A stretch of 64,000 bases of DNA from Burkholderia sp. S171 (GCF_009766085.1 NZ_LMUF01000026.1:62460-126459); one strand, 5' to 3'; positions 47,369 to 56,694 are shown, counted from the stretch's first letter. Made by a program: numbers and translations. The notes: generated by a model from the letters alone, not told the origin.

Positions 47369-50300
47369 TCATGAACTTCGCGGCACGCTTCGTCCGATCG
47401 CGTCCAGCAACGCGCGCAACGTCACCGGTTTGCTGATATGAGCGTCAAACCCTGCCTCTATGGCTCTTGCTATGTCTTGTTCCCGCCCGAATCCCGTTAG
47501 CGCAATGGCCGGCACCCTCGCTGTGCGAGGTGATTTGCGCAGTTGCGCGATAAGCTCGTAGCCGCTCATCTCAGGCATGCCGATGTCGGACAAGATCACA
47601 TCGAAGTCGTCCTTCGAAGCTGCAGACAAGGCCAACTCCCCGCTTGTCGCCGTTTGCACATGCGCGCCCTCGAGTTCAAGGAGCATGCGGAATGCCTCGA
47701 GTCCATCCAACGCATCGTCGACGAGCAGGATCCTCAGTCCTTTTAAAATGCTCGGATCGATCGGTTCAGTGGAGTTCTTTTCGTAAAACGAGTAGTAACG
47801 CTCGGGTAGCCATAGCCTAAAGCGAGCGCCGAGCCCGAGGCCCGCCGATTCGGCTTCTATCCGGCCCCCGTGCATTTCGGCTAGTTGTTTGACGAGGGAC
47901 AAGCCGATGCCCAATCCACCGCGATCCCGTCGTCCTCCGCCTTCGGCCTGACTGAACATATCGAAGACCTTGGGCAGGAAATCCGAGGGGATACCGCGGC
48001 CGGTGTCTGCCACTTCGATGCATGCAAACCCATTCTCGCGCGACAGCAAGAGGTCTACGCGGCCGCCTCGCGGCGTAAACTTGAGCGCATTGCGCACCAC
48101 GTTCCACAGCATCTGTTCAAAACGCACGGCATCGGCCTGAACAACCAATGGGGCGTCGATGCCGGACACCGAAAGATCAATGCCGTTTGACCTTGCATCG
48201 TCAGAACTGGCATCGACTACCGCGCGAAGTACGGCTGCGAGATCGACTGGTTCGAATTGCAAGGTCAGCTTGCCCGTGCGCACACGCGACAGATCGAGCA
48301 GGTCATCGATGATCTTCGCTTGAGAGATCACCGAACGCTGGATCGCATCGGCCGCCTCCCTTACGGGGGCGATCTCCTTCGCTGCGGGCAATCGTGTCAA
48401 CAGTTCCGCTTTCACGTGAATCAGATTGAGCGGGTTCTTGAGCTCGTGCGATAACACCGCAAAGAACTCGTCCTTAAGCCGATTGGACTCTTCGGCCTGC
48501 GTACGGATCGCGCGCTCCAGCGTCAGTTGCAGTTCCTGCTGACTCTCTGCACCCTTTTTGTCGGTATCGTCTCGCGCTATCTTCGCGTAGCCTTTGAAAC
48601 TGTCGGTATCAATCGGCGTGACAACGCCCCTGCAATAGATTTGTGTTCCGTCCTTGCGCACGTGCCAACGGTCATCATCTGCGCGCCCCGCAGTCGCAGC
48701 CTGCTGCCGTTCCCTGAGCGCCATGCCCGCAGCGCGCTCGTCGGGAAGGAAGATCAGGTCGATTGGCTGACCGACGGCTTCGTCCGCCGAATATCCAAAT
48801 ACCCGTTCGGCCCCTTTGTTCCACGTGACGATCACGCCATCTGTGTCCTGTACGATGATCGCGTAATCGTCGGTAGCTTGAGCCGCCAGCTTCAAGCGGT
48901 CCCCGCTTGCTCGTGCCTCATGCTGGGCCTGTCGAAGGGCCGTGATGTCAATCAACGTGAGGACCGCGCCATCGATGCGGTCGTCGGAAGTGCGATAGGG
49001 CAGCAGACGAGCGAGAAGCCAGCGGTCTTCGTTCGTTTGGATCTCCCTCTCGATGAGCTTCAGGTCCTCGAAGGAGCTTGTCGCATCGGCGGTAAGTTGA
49101 GGGTAAATGAGGCGATGCGTCAGGTCTGGAAGGGGTCGCCCGATGTCTGAATCAATGAGGTTGAACAAGCCAACAGCAGACGGAGAGTAGCGTTTGATGC
49201 GCATGTTGCGATCGACAAAGATCGTCGCGATCCCTGTGCCGGCAAGGAGATTTTCGAGATCGTCGTTCGCTTTGGCGGTTTCTTCCACTTTTGATAACAG
49301 TTCACCGTTGACCGTGGTGAGCTCCTCATTGACGGACTGCAACTCTTCCTTCCCGGTCTCAAGTTCTTCGCTGGTCGAGCGCATCTCTTCGACAATCGCC
49401 TGCAACTCCTCGTTGGACGCTTTGAGTTCCTCGTTCGACATGCTCGACTGTTCGATGCTGGCCTGCAGTTGTTCCTTGGTAAGGTGTAGCTCACCTTCCA
49501 ATTGGGCGACAAGTGGATCGAGCACCTTCTCGCTGCCATCCCCCGAAACGGGTGTGTTTGCCTGTTGCAATTCGGTAAACGTAATGAGCACGACATCGGT
49601 ATCGTCCGCGTTGTCGTGGTAAGGGCGCACTGCTATGTCGACGTGGGAATGGGCTTCACCGCGTGAGAACCGTACATGTCGAACGTCGACGTTTTGTCCC
49701 TGCTGAAGCGCTTGAAACAGTGCAGCACGCAGTTCCACGCGTAGGTCGGGATTGATCAGCGTCAGGAGCTGGTGAGTGGGCTCGCCGCCCACGTATCTGA
49801 GAAAGCGACCCGCCTCGTCGGACAGGTGAACGATCTGTGTATCCCGATCGACAATCACGTACGGCGGGGCATGATGTTCCAGTACGCGCTGATGAAGCCC
49901 GGTCCCGGTCCCGGTCCCGGTCCCGGTCCCGGTCCCGGTCGAGGGCGATCGCGCACGGGGCGGCGCAATCGGCCCAACGCTGAACTGAGCAGTCGATGCG
50001 ATCTGTGTGACGACGGGAGGCAGGGTCCGCATCTGTTGGGTTGACGATAGCAGTCTTGCCCGGTAAATCCGGTTTTTCTTGTCCACGGGTGTAAACAAGT
50101 CGTCGGCGATCTCGGCGGATTCTGCGCTGCCCAGGAACAGATAGGCGCCGGGGCGAAGCGAGAAGTGAAAGGTTTGCAAGATCTGACGCTGCACCGTCCG
50201 ATCGAGGTAGATGAGGAGGTTCCGACAGGAGATCAGATCGAGCTGCGAGAACGGCGGATCGCGCAAAATATTGTGCGACGCGAATAGCACCTTTTCGCGC

Positions 50301-51550
50301 AACACCTTCGAAATCACTAAGCGACCGCGTGTTCTCGCGAAAAAACGTTGAAGACGGGCCGGCGGCACATCTGTCAGGATCGCCTCGGGATAGGTCGCCG
50401 ATCGGGCAAACTGGATGGCTTTTTCGTCAATATCGGTTGCGAACAGTTGAAGGCCAGGCATGTTCAGCGGATCGGTGCCGCCTTCGCTCAATATCATGCC
50501 GAGCGAATAGACTTCTTCGCCGGTTGCGCAGCCCACCACCCATGCACGGACTTTCTCTTCTGCGGAGCGGTTTGCCACCAGCTTTGGCACGACCTCGCGC
50601 TCGAGCGCTTCAAATGCCTCGCGATCCCGAAAAAAGTTCGTGACACCGATCAGAAAGTCTTTGAGCAATGCTGTGGTTTCTTCGCGGTGCGTGTCCAGGA
50701 AGCGCAGGTACGTGGGCAGGTCAGCGATCGCGTTGACCTGCAAGCGCCGCTCGATACGTCGCAAAATCGTAGCGCGCTTGTAGTGGTAAAAGTCGTGGCC
50801 CGTGCGGGCTTGCAGCGTCTTAAGAATGCCGAGCAGCGCTCGCTCTGCGTCTTCTCCATCCTCCTGCACCACGGCAGATAGTTCTCTATCGTCAGTCTTG
50901 GGAAGCGCAATGACACGGGCGTTGCTCCACAGTTCGATCAGCTTTTGCGGCATATCGACCACCGGCAAGGCGATGTCCACCATACCGGTCGCCAGTGCGC
51001 TTCGCGGCATCTCGTCGTATTCGGCATCTTCCGGACTTTGGGCGATGGTGACGCCCGCACACTCCTTGATGCGGCTGATTCCGACCGCGCCATCGCTACC
51101 GGTACCCGATAGGACAATGCTGATCGCTCGCATCCCGTGAGCTTCGGCTAAGCTGCGAAAAAACAGGTCAATCGCTTCAGGACGACCATGCGGGCGTTCC
51201 GCACGGGTAACGTGCAGCGAGCCGTCGATCATCGATAAGTTGCTCGCCGGCGAAATCAGGTAGACGCAGTTCTTCTCGATCACCGTAGGTGCCGTCACCT
51301 GCGTCACGCGCATCTTCGTTGCCCGTTGGATAATTTCGTCGGCGTGGCTTTCAAATTTCGGCGACAAGTGCAGCACGATCACGAAGGCCATGCCAGAGTC
51401 ACGCGGCATATTTTCGAAGAAGCGAAGCAACGCTTGTATGCCGCCAGACGACGCGCCGATGCCGACCACGGGAAATCCTAGGGTCGAAGCGCTCACAGGC
51501 GAGTCATTTTCCAGCGCAGGGGGTAATTCCGAAGGGCGATGATCTGTCAT
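47369..51550 (-). CDS. CheB-CheR-PAS-PAS-histidine kinase-receiver hybrid
   Basis: A 1393-residue cytoplasmic signalling hybrid. Order: CheB methylesterase (27-215; FPVVGIGASSGGIQAL, VLHLSPKFESHAD, LSGTGSDGAVGI); CheR methyltransferase (about 240-500; VGCATGEEVYSLGMIL); a Thr-Gly repeat linker encoded by a microsatellite; a long coiled coil (ELKASNEELQAIVEEM); PAS (IATIFVDRNMRIKRYSP); PAS with PAC (VTWNKGAERVFGYSADEAVG); HisKA (FFAVLSHELKNPLNLIH, phospho-His); HATPase (NALKFTPRGG, DTGRGIPSD); and a C-terminal receiver (DVILSDIGMPEMSGYE). All key residues seem intact. Start at ATG 51550; upstream in-frame codons look non-coding. Confidence 0.9.
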   Translation of the reverse strand: MTDHRPSELPPALENDSPVSASTLGFPVVGIGASSGGIQALLRFFENMPRDSGMAFVIVLHLSPKFESHADEIIQRATKMRVTQVTAPTVIEKNCVYLISPASNLSMIDGSLHVTRAERPHGRPEAIDLFFRSLAEAHGMRAISIVLSGTGSDGAVGISRIKECAGVTIAQSPEDAEYDEMPRSALATGMVDIALPVVDMPQKLIELWSNARVIALPKTDDRELSAVVQEDGEDAERALLGILKTLQARTGHDFYHYKRATILRRIERRLQVNAIADLPTYLRFLDTHREETTALLKDFLIGVTNFFRDREAFEALEREVVPKLVANRSAEEKVRAWVVGCATGEEVYSLGMILSEGGTDPLNMPGLQLFATDIDEKAIQFARSATYPEAILTDVPPARLQRFFARTRGRLVISKVLREKVLFASHNILRDPPFSQLDLISCRNLLIYLDRTVQRQILQTFHFSLRPGAYLFLGSAESAEIADDLFTPVDKKNRIYRARLLSSTQQMRTLPPVVTQIASTAQFSVGPIAPPRARSPSTGTGTGTGTGTGTGLHQRVLEHHAPPYVIVDRDTQIVHLSDEAGRFLRYVGGEPTHQLLTLINPDLRVELRAALFQALQQGQNVDVRHVRFSRGEAHSHVDIAVRPYHDNADDTDVVLITFTELQQANTPVSGDGSEKVLDPLVAQLEGELHLTKEQLQASIEQSSMSNEELKASNEELQAIVEEMRSTSEELETGKEELQSVNEELTTVNGELLSKVEETAKANDDLENLLAGTGIATIFVDRNMRIKRYSPSAVGLFNLIDSDIGRPLPDLTHRLIYPQLTADATSSFEDLKLIEREIQTNEDRWLLARLLPYRTSDDRIDGAVLTLIDITALRQAQHEARASGDRLKLAAQATDDYAIIVQDTDGVIVTWNKGAERVFGYSADEAVGQPIDLIFLPDERAAGMALRERQQAATAGRADDDRWHVRKDGTQIYCRGVVTPIDTDSFKGYAKIARDDTDKKGAESQQELQLTLERAIRTQAEESNRLKDEFFAVLSHELKNPLNLIHVKAELLTRLPAAKEIAPVREAADAIQRSVISQAKIIDDLLDLSRVRTGKLTLQFEPVDLAAVLRAVVDASSDDARSNGIDLSVSGIDAPLVVQADAVRFEQMLWNVVRNALKFTPRGGRVDLLLSRENGFACIEVADTGRGIPSDFLPKVFDMFSQAEGGGRRDRGGLGIGLSLVKQLAEMHGGRIEAESAGLGLGARFRLWLPERYYSFYEKNSTEPIDPSILKGLRILLVDDALDGLEAFRMLLELEGAHVQTATSGELALSAASKDDFDVILSDIGMPEMSGYELIAQLRKSPRTARVPAIALTGFGREQDIARAIEAGFDAHISKPVTLRALLDAIGRSVPRSS
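49898..49940. repeat. Hexanucleotide microsatellite (GGTCCC)n in the hybrid kinase gene
   Basis: Six full GGTCCC units plus partial units at each end, uninterrupted. On the coding strand it gives a Thr-Gly dipeptide run between the CheR domain and the coiled coil. Unit length is a multiple of three, so expansion or loss changes linker length without a frameshift. Confidence 0.9.
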
Positions 51551-51962
51551 TGTGGGATGCGCACGCTCCAGATCGCGCAGATTGGCCGAGACTTTCGAAG
51601 TCGCATTGAGTCGCCTTTGAGGATAGCACCACCGACGCTGGCATCTTCGTTCCGTGAAAAGGGTTGCGGCCCGCGCTGAAGACACCAGCGAATGTGAAGT
51701 GCGCACCTACTGCGATGACGAGAACTAAGCGCAATTTTCATGCCGCGCCTATTCACGGCCGATCAGTAGCAGCGGTCACAAATAACGGAATAGTCGATCG
51801 ACAGTGGAATCATTTTGACCAACTTCACCAATGGCCCTCTCGGTTTCCAAGGACCCGATCTCATCACTGTCTCCAGATTTTTCAATGCAAGATGTTCTAA
51901 CGCGTAGGTTCGTTGATACGTATATTTCACATTTCGAGTGCCGTCGTCGAATGACCGAAACT
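51551..51962. other. Gap between hybrid kinase and IS1182 element
   Basis: About 410 bp with no gene I can support. It must hold the hybrid kinase promoter. The right edge (about 51946-51962) carries GTCGAATGACCGAAACT, almost identical to the sequence left of the second IS at 54215-54231. Confidence 0.4.
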
Positions 51963-53607
51963 GGCCCAGACCGTGTCAAAACGCGTAGCGGCGCAGACTC
52001 GGACGACACCTGTTCTCGCAGCGAAGTGCGAATATTGAATGCGGCATTTGGAACATCGATTTCGTCAAAGAGGATGTCGTCTAGTCCCCAGTTGATCGCA
52101 TGCGGGCCTATGCCTGCATCGCTTTCATGACCGTTTCTGAACCGAGTAACTTAATGACTCGCTTCATGTTGTACGCAAGCACGTGCAGGCTCATCTCGGT
52201 GCTGACTCGCTCGATCGTTCGTGTTAAGAAATGCGGGGCGCCCATCCAAGCCTTGATTGTGCCAAACGGATGCTCGACGGTTTGTCTTCGGATACGCATC
52301 ATGTCGGGGCTGTGGTCAAGACGGATTTGCATCTCATCGAGAACCCCTTCGTGTTCCCAGCGCGTTACCCGGCGTTGTACGCTCGGCGTGCACTTGTCCT
52401 TTAACGAACACTGCTGGCAGTTCGAGCTCCAGTAACGGTGCAACTTTAGCTCGCGCTCGATCGTCACGTAGCGCCATATGAGACGCTCTCCCGCTGGACA
52501 GCGATACTCGTTCGCCTCGGCGTTGTAAATGAAATCGTCTTTGCTGAAGCGACCGTGAGCCGTCGCACCCGACGTCACTGTCTTCGGAACGAATACGGTA
52601 ATGCCAGCTTGGTGACACGCGAGTATCTCCTCGCTTTTGTAATAGCCTCTGTCCGCAACTGCCGTGAGTTTCTCGACGCCCATTTCCTTACGCGCGAGCT
52701 TGGCCATCGACGTGAGTTGGTCTCGATCAATACCGTTGTTGGTGACCTCGTGCGCGACAATCAGATGGTGTTTTGCATCGACCGCTACCTGGACGTTGTA
52801 GCCGACGACGCCTGTCCCCCGCGTCTTCATCGACCGCGCGTCCGGGTCTGTGAGCGACACTTGCTTGTCGGGCGTCGCGTTGAGTCGAACTTCGACTTGC
52901 TTGAGGATTTGCATTTGCTCTTTGAGAGCCGCGATCTTGTCTTGCAGCCGCTCCGTCTTCGCCTTCGCGATAGTGGGTTCTTGGCGATCGGCGGTGTCCA
53001 TTTGCACAAGATAACGGCTGATGCTTGCCTCGATATCCCGCATTCGCCGCTCCAGTTTTGCGCTCGTGAAATTGCGGTCGCGATGGTTCACTGCCTTAAA
53101 CTTGCTCCCGTCTATCGCAACGAGCGCTTCGGCGAACAGGTCCAGGCGTTGGCATAGCATGACGAACTGACGGCAGACGCTGCGGATCGCTTTGCCGTTG
53201 TCTTTGCGAAACCGCGCAATGGTCTTAAAGTCCGGTGCCAGGCGGCCCGTGAGCCACATCAATTCAATGTTGCGCTGGGCCTCGCGCTCAAGACGACGAC
53301 TGGATTGAATACGGTTCAGGTAACCGTAGATGTAGATCTTAAGCATCACCTCAGGATGATACGAAGGCCGACCAGTCAGCGCTGGTTCAACGCCTTCAAA
53401 CCCAAGTTTCTGAAGATCAAGTTCATCTACAAAGACATCGACTACGCGCACGGGGTTGGTGTCCGTCACGTAGTCGTCAAGTGCTTCGGGAAGAAGAAAG
53501 CTTTGCGTACGATTGTCGCCTTGAACGAACCGCTTCATCTCGCTCACCCCCGCTATCGGACGTGATATTTTAGCAATTCAAAAAGGTGTTTTGACACACT
53601 CTGGGCC
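51963..53607 (-). mobile_element. IS1182-family insertion sequence (element A)
   Basis: About 1645 bp bounded by imperfect terminal inverted repeats: GGCCCAGACCGTGTCAAAAC starts at 51963, and the reverse complement of the right end (ending 53607) reads GGCCCAGAGTGTGTCAAAAC. One transposase gene fills it, intact and on the minus strand. I could not find a target-site duplication. Confidence 0.8.
52108..53538 (-). CDS. IS1182-family transposase (element A)
   Basis: A 476-residue DDE transposase. It opens MKRFVQGDNRTQSFLLPEAL, then GRPSYHPEVMLKIYIYGYLN and LMWLTGRLAPDFKTIARFR, and carries the catalytic carboxylates in VAIDGSKFKAV, LTAVADRGYYKSEE and TVEHPFGTIKAWMG; the Cys-rich segment CQQCSLKDKC is also typical of IS1182 transposases. 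The GTG three codons upstream is less likely than the ATG at 53538, whose product aligns with the other element's start. Full length, apparently functional. Confidence 0.92.
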   Translation of the reverse strand: MKRFVQGDNRTQSFLLPEALDDYVTDTNPVRVVDVFVDELDLQKLGFEGVEPALTGRPSYHPEVMLKIYIYGYLNRIQSSRRLEREAQRNIELMWLTGRLAPDFKTIARFRKDNGKAIRSVCRQFVMLCQRLDLFAEALVAIDGSKFKAVNHRDRNFTSAKLERRMRDIEASISRYLVQMDTADRQEPTIAKAKTERLQDKIAALKEQMQILKQVEVRLNATPDKQVSLTDPDARSMKTRGTGVVGYNVQVAVDAKHHLIVAHEVTNNGIDRDQLTSMAKLARKEMGVEKLTAVADRGYYKSEEILACHQAGITVFVPKTVTSGATAHGRFSKDDFIYNAEANEYRCPAGERLIWRYVTIERELKLHRYWSSNCQQCSLKDKCTPSVQRRVTRWEHEGVLDEMQIRLDHSPDMMRIRRQTVEHPFGTIKAWMGAPHFLTRTIERVSTEMSLHVLAYNMKRVIKLLGSETVMKAMQA

Positions 53608-53625
53608 GATGCTAGTCGCACACCT

Positions 53626-54078
53626 CTAGTCACCTACCTTCGACTTGAACCCGCTCAATACGTGAAGTACGTCGAACGTCTCGCACTCGAGAGGCATCGA
53701 TTCATCCACTACTCGTCCGATCCGAAGACACTCGTCAGAGAAGAAACGCCAGTGCTGCGCCTGCCAATTCGCTAGGGAAAGATCCCCTTCGCCTTCACTA
53801 GCTGCAAATTCGGCGGATACGCGCGCAAACAGAACGATCTTTACAGTTGCCGCCCGCCGAACTAGCGTGGGTCGACCATGCCAATCGAGAACAATCTCGA
53901 TGTCTCCGGCTTTTGGCAAAGCGTCGCCCTCGAATTCCCAAGACCACAGCAGACTGCAGGTCGCTCGTTTTATGCCGGCCGAGATAAGTAAAATGAGCCC
54001 ATTTGATAGTGTTTCGGAATCGCCAAAACTGCCGATCCGAACGTCGCCATCTGGCAGGTAGATACCATGTTCGTGCAA
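53626..54078 (-). CDS. ASCH-domain protein, possibly 5'-truncated by a stop codon
   Basis: A protein of up to 150 residues with ASCH-domain features: VRIGSFGDSETLSNGLILLI, AGIKRATCSLLWSWEFEG, GDIEIVLDWHGRPTLV, FAASEGEGDLSLANWQAQHW and FFSDECLRIGR. ASCH proteins bind RNA or act on modified nucleosides; the role here is unknown. The frame begins at TTG 54078, directly after an in-frame TAA (54079-54081). Codons before that TAA (ATG at 54111, MNLIIKQLVD) read as the natural N-terminus, so a CAA-to-TAA change may have broken the gene. It fills most of the 624 bp between the two IS elements. Confidence 0.65.
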   Translation of the reverse strand: MHEHGIYLPDGDVRIGSFGDSETLSNGLILLISAGIKRATCSLLWSWEFEGDALPKAGDIEIVLDWHGRPTLVRRAATVKIVLFARVSAEFAASEGEGDLSLANWQAQHWRFFSDECLRIGRVVDESMPLECETFDVLHVLSGFKSKVGD

Positions 54079-54297
54079 TTAATCGACAAGCTGCTTGATG
54101 ATCAAGTTCATACCTTCAAATTTCAAGTCGCGATGCCAAAACTGAGAAATTGCGGCGATTGTCCCGCTGGAACTGGCGTACTGGCTAGTGATTGTCGATG
54201 ATTCACGGCATCCTGTCGAACGACCGAAAGTGGCCGAGGCTGTGTGAAAACGCATTGATCGCCTAAACTGAATCAACGCATTGAGACCGGGTGACTC

Positions 54298-55743
54298 ATG
54301 AAGCGATTCGTTGAAGGCGATGACCGCAAGCAGGTTGCACTACTTCCCGAATGTGTTGACGACTACATCGAACAGGACAATCCAGTCAGGGTCGTAGATG
54401 CCTTCGTCGACGAGTTGGACCTGGCGGAACTTGGTTTCAACGGCACCATGCCGGCGCTCACGGGCCGCCCGTCCTATCATCCGGGCGTGACGCTCAAGAT
54501 CTATATCTACGGGTGTCTGAACCGTGTACCCTCCAGCCGGCGTCTTGAGCGCGAATGCCAACGCAATGTCGAGCTGATGTGGCTGACAGGACGTCTGGCA
54601 CCAGACTTCAAGACGATCGCTGACTTTCGCCGCGACAACGGGCCGGCCATTCACAGTGTATGCCGTCGTTTCGTCGAACTGTGTCGCGGACTGAAGCTAC
54701 TATCCAGCGACATGGTGGCCATCGATGGCAGCAAGTTCAAGGCTGTAACCAGCCGTGACAGGAACTACACGGCCGGCAAGATCGATAAGCGTCAGCAGCA
54801 GATTGAGGAAAGCGTTCAGCGATATCTCGACATGATTGAAACCGCGGATCGGACCAGTCCGATAGGTTTCGATGTGAAGACCGTGCGCCTGTACGAGAAG
54901 ATCGCGCTCTTGCGCCGGCGGATGCGTGAGCTCGAACAAATCAAAAGGCAGTTGAAGAAGCAACCGGACGGACAGTTGTCGCTTACGAATCCGGACTCCC
55001 GTTCCATGACCAGTGGTGGCAAAAGAACCGGAACGGTTGGCTACAACGTTCAGGCCGCTGTGGACACGAAGCATCATCTGATCGTCGAACACGACGTGAC
55101 GAATGTCGGAAGCGATCAAGGCCAACTCAGCAGGATAGCTTTGTCAGCGAAGAACGCGATGGGCAAGCCGAAGCTGAAGGTGCTGGCTGACCGGGGCTAC
55201 TTCAGCGGGCCGGATATTCGCGCGTGCGAACTGACCGGGATCAAAGCGTATGTCCCGAAACCACTTACCTCGGCATCAAGGAAGAAAGGGCTCTTTACCA
55301 AGCGCGACTTCGTCTACGTTGCAAGGAGCGATGAGTATCGATGCCCGGCAGGCGAGCGCGCAATTCATCGATTCACGACGGTTGAGCACGACATGAATCT
55401 GCAGGTGTACTGGCCCAGTGCATGCCAGCGTTGCCATCTCAAGGAGCGATGTTCGTCCAGCGACTGTCGCCGAATCCGACGATGGGAGCACGAACATATT
55501 CTGGAAGCCATGCAGCGCCGGCTCGACCGAAAGCCTGATGCAATGACCATCCGCAGAAGTACCGTTGAGCATGTATTCGGCACGCTCAAGCAGTGGATGG
55601 GTGCCACACACTTTCTGACTCGGACGCTCGGACGGGTGAGCACTGAAATGAGTCTTCAGGTATTGGCCTACAACCTGAAGCGCGTTATGAATATACTTGG
55701 GGTTGCCCGGACAATAAAAGCGATGAGGATGGCTGAAACCTAA
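54298..55743 (+). CDS. IS1182-family transposase (element B)
   Basis: A 481-residue DDE transposase beginning MKRFVEGDDRKQVALLPECV, with GRPSYHPGVTLKIYIYGCLN, LMWLTGRLAPDFKTIADFRR, VAIDGSKFKAVTSRDRNYTA, LKVLADRGYFSGPDIRACEL and STVEHVFGTLKQWMGATHF; the Asp-Asp-Glu set and CQRCHLKERC are intact. It is clearly homologous to, but diverged from, the element A transposase across its whole length. Full length, apparently functional. Confidence 0.93.
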   Translation: MKRFVEGDDRKQVALLPECVDDYIEQDNPVRVVDAFVDELDLAELGFNGTMPALTGRPSYHPGVTLKIYIYGCLNRVPSSRRLERECQRNVELMWLTGRLAPDFKTIADFRRDNGPAIHSVCRRFVELCRGLKLLSSDMVAIDGSKFKAVTSRDRNYTAGKIDKRQQQIEESVQRYLDMIETADRTSPIGFDVKTVRLYEKIALLRRRMRELEQIKRQLKKQPDGQLSLTNPDSRSMTSGGKRTGTVGYNVQAAVDTKHHLIVEHDVTNVGSDQGQLSRIALSAKNAMGKPKLKVLADRGYFSGPDIRACELTGIKAYVPKPLTSASRKKGLFTKRDFVYVARSDEYRCPAGERAIHRFTTVEHDMNLQVYWPSACQRCHLKERCSSSDCRRIRRWEHEHILEAMQRRLDRKPDAMTIRRSTVEHVFGTLKQWMGATHFLTRTLGRVSTEMSLQVLAYNLKRVMNILGVARTIKAMRMAET

Positions 55744-55763
55744 GGCCCTGCGGGGCTTTTTTT
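55743..55763 (+). terminator. Terminator at the end of the element B transposase
   Basis: GGCCC-TGC-GGGGC hairpin followed by seven T, starting at the transposase stop codon. Confidence 0.75.
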
Positions 55764-55899
55764 GCGCTCGAGACGTTACGTTAGCGCGGGCTCGACCAAC
55801 CAAACTCGAATAGTCACGCTGGCGGCTCGCATCCACCGATAAAAAACAGTTTCCACACAGCCTCGGCCGTACTGAGCCCGACGGTGGCCGGCTCACGAT

Positions 55900-55981
55900 G
55901 ACCCGTTGCCGCCATCCGAATTTACGCAAAGCGGCCGTTCAGTTGTCGCACGATCAGCGTGTGCCTTTCCAAACGGAGTGC
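55900..55981. repeat. Dispersed mosaic repeat, right half, well-preserved copy
   Basis: These 82 bp match 59384-59465 with a single difference (C at 55951, T in the other). Homology stops at 55981, exactly where an SDR gene fragment begins. Confidence 0.85.
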
Positions 55982-55982
55982 C

Positions 55983-56168
55983 ATGGCAGACCGGATGGTC
56001 GCGGGTGGCCAGGGCGCGGCCCTTGAAGCCATGACAGCGAGCATTCCAATGGGTCGGCACAGACGCCCGGAGGAAATCGCGGATGCCGTTTTGTGGCTTT
56101 GCAGCGACGCGTCCAGCTACGTGACCGGTCAGTCCATTTCCGTCGACGGCGGCTTTATCATGCGATAA
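55983..56168 (+). pseudogene. SDR-family oxidoreductase, C-terminal fragment
   Basis: Sixty-one codons corresponding to the last quarter of a short-chain dehydrogenase: [45 protein letters not shown], stop. The nucleotide-binding motif and the Ser-Tyr-Lys site are absent. The upstream sequence is the dispersed repeat, so the gene was cut at the repeat edge. An ATG happens to lie at 55983, but a functional product is unlikely. Confidence 0.8.
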
Positions 56169-56504
56169 ATGATGTTCAGCGCCGAGAGCGACCCATCACT
56201 GACCGATCTCGGGTAGCTTTTGGCGCAGAAGCCACGGATTGTGCTTTTGTCCGGCACGCTTAAGCTCAAGCGGCTCAATGAGAATCGCAGGCCCCGCTCA
56301 AGGTAAAGCTGCGCGCGTTTGATCGGGACGAGATTCAGTGTGCTGCTTCTGCAATCAAGGTCCAACGTGACTGATCCCAGGACGATGATGAAGCTATCCG
56401 GTCTTTGCGTTCCTTGCCAACGTTAAAAGAGCTGCCTCCGGAGCGAGTGGATGACGGATGTCTCCTGCACGGCGAAAAGCGGCCATTCCTTTTCTGCAGT
56501 CGGA
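56169..56504 (-). other. Gap with a possible decayed transposase piece
   Basis: No intact gene. On the minus strand around 56150-56340 a stretch reads LRFSLSRLSLSVPDKSTIRG, which loosely recalls the VPDHTTLSRR region of IS5-type transposases, but there is no start, no catalytic motif and the similarity is weak. Confidence 0.25.
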
Positions 56505-56630
56505 TGTCGGCTTCTGGCCGGACCAGGTCCGACGTTGAGGCGAAAAGAGATCGGGTCAACGGAGCTGCGTTTGGCAGAAGCCAGACCCATTTCTGACCCT
56601 GGGCAACTTATTGGTCGAACGTCAGCTCTT
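56505..56630. repeat. Dispersed mosaic repeat, full but degenerate copy
   Basis: GTCGGCTTCTGGCCGGACCA, GGTCCGACGTTGAG, GCGAAAAGAGATCG, GTCAACGGAGCTGCGTT and GGCAGAAG follow one another as in the copy at 59305; the right half (from 56582) is much decayed. Confidence 0.7.
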
Positions 56631-56694
56631 GCTGCATCACCAGACATCTGCGCTCCTTAGCGTGTCGTCAGACGCCACAACGGATATTCCTTGC

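Larger units (their letters stand above)
54232..55868 (+). mobile_element. IS1182-family insertion sequence (element B)
   Basis: About 1637 bp with terminal inverted repeats: GGCCGAGGCTGTGTGAAAAC from 54232, and the reverse complement of the right end (ending 55868) reads GGCCGAGGCTGTGTGGAAAC. It lies head to head with element A and is a different member of the family, not a copy. No target duplication was found. Confidence 0.82.

Noticed and set aside
51963..55868. Composite transposon carrying the ASCH gene
   Set aside because: The two IS elements differ in transposase sequence and terminal repeats, so they are unlikely to move the segment together; independent insertions are simpler.
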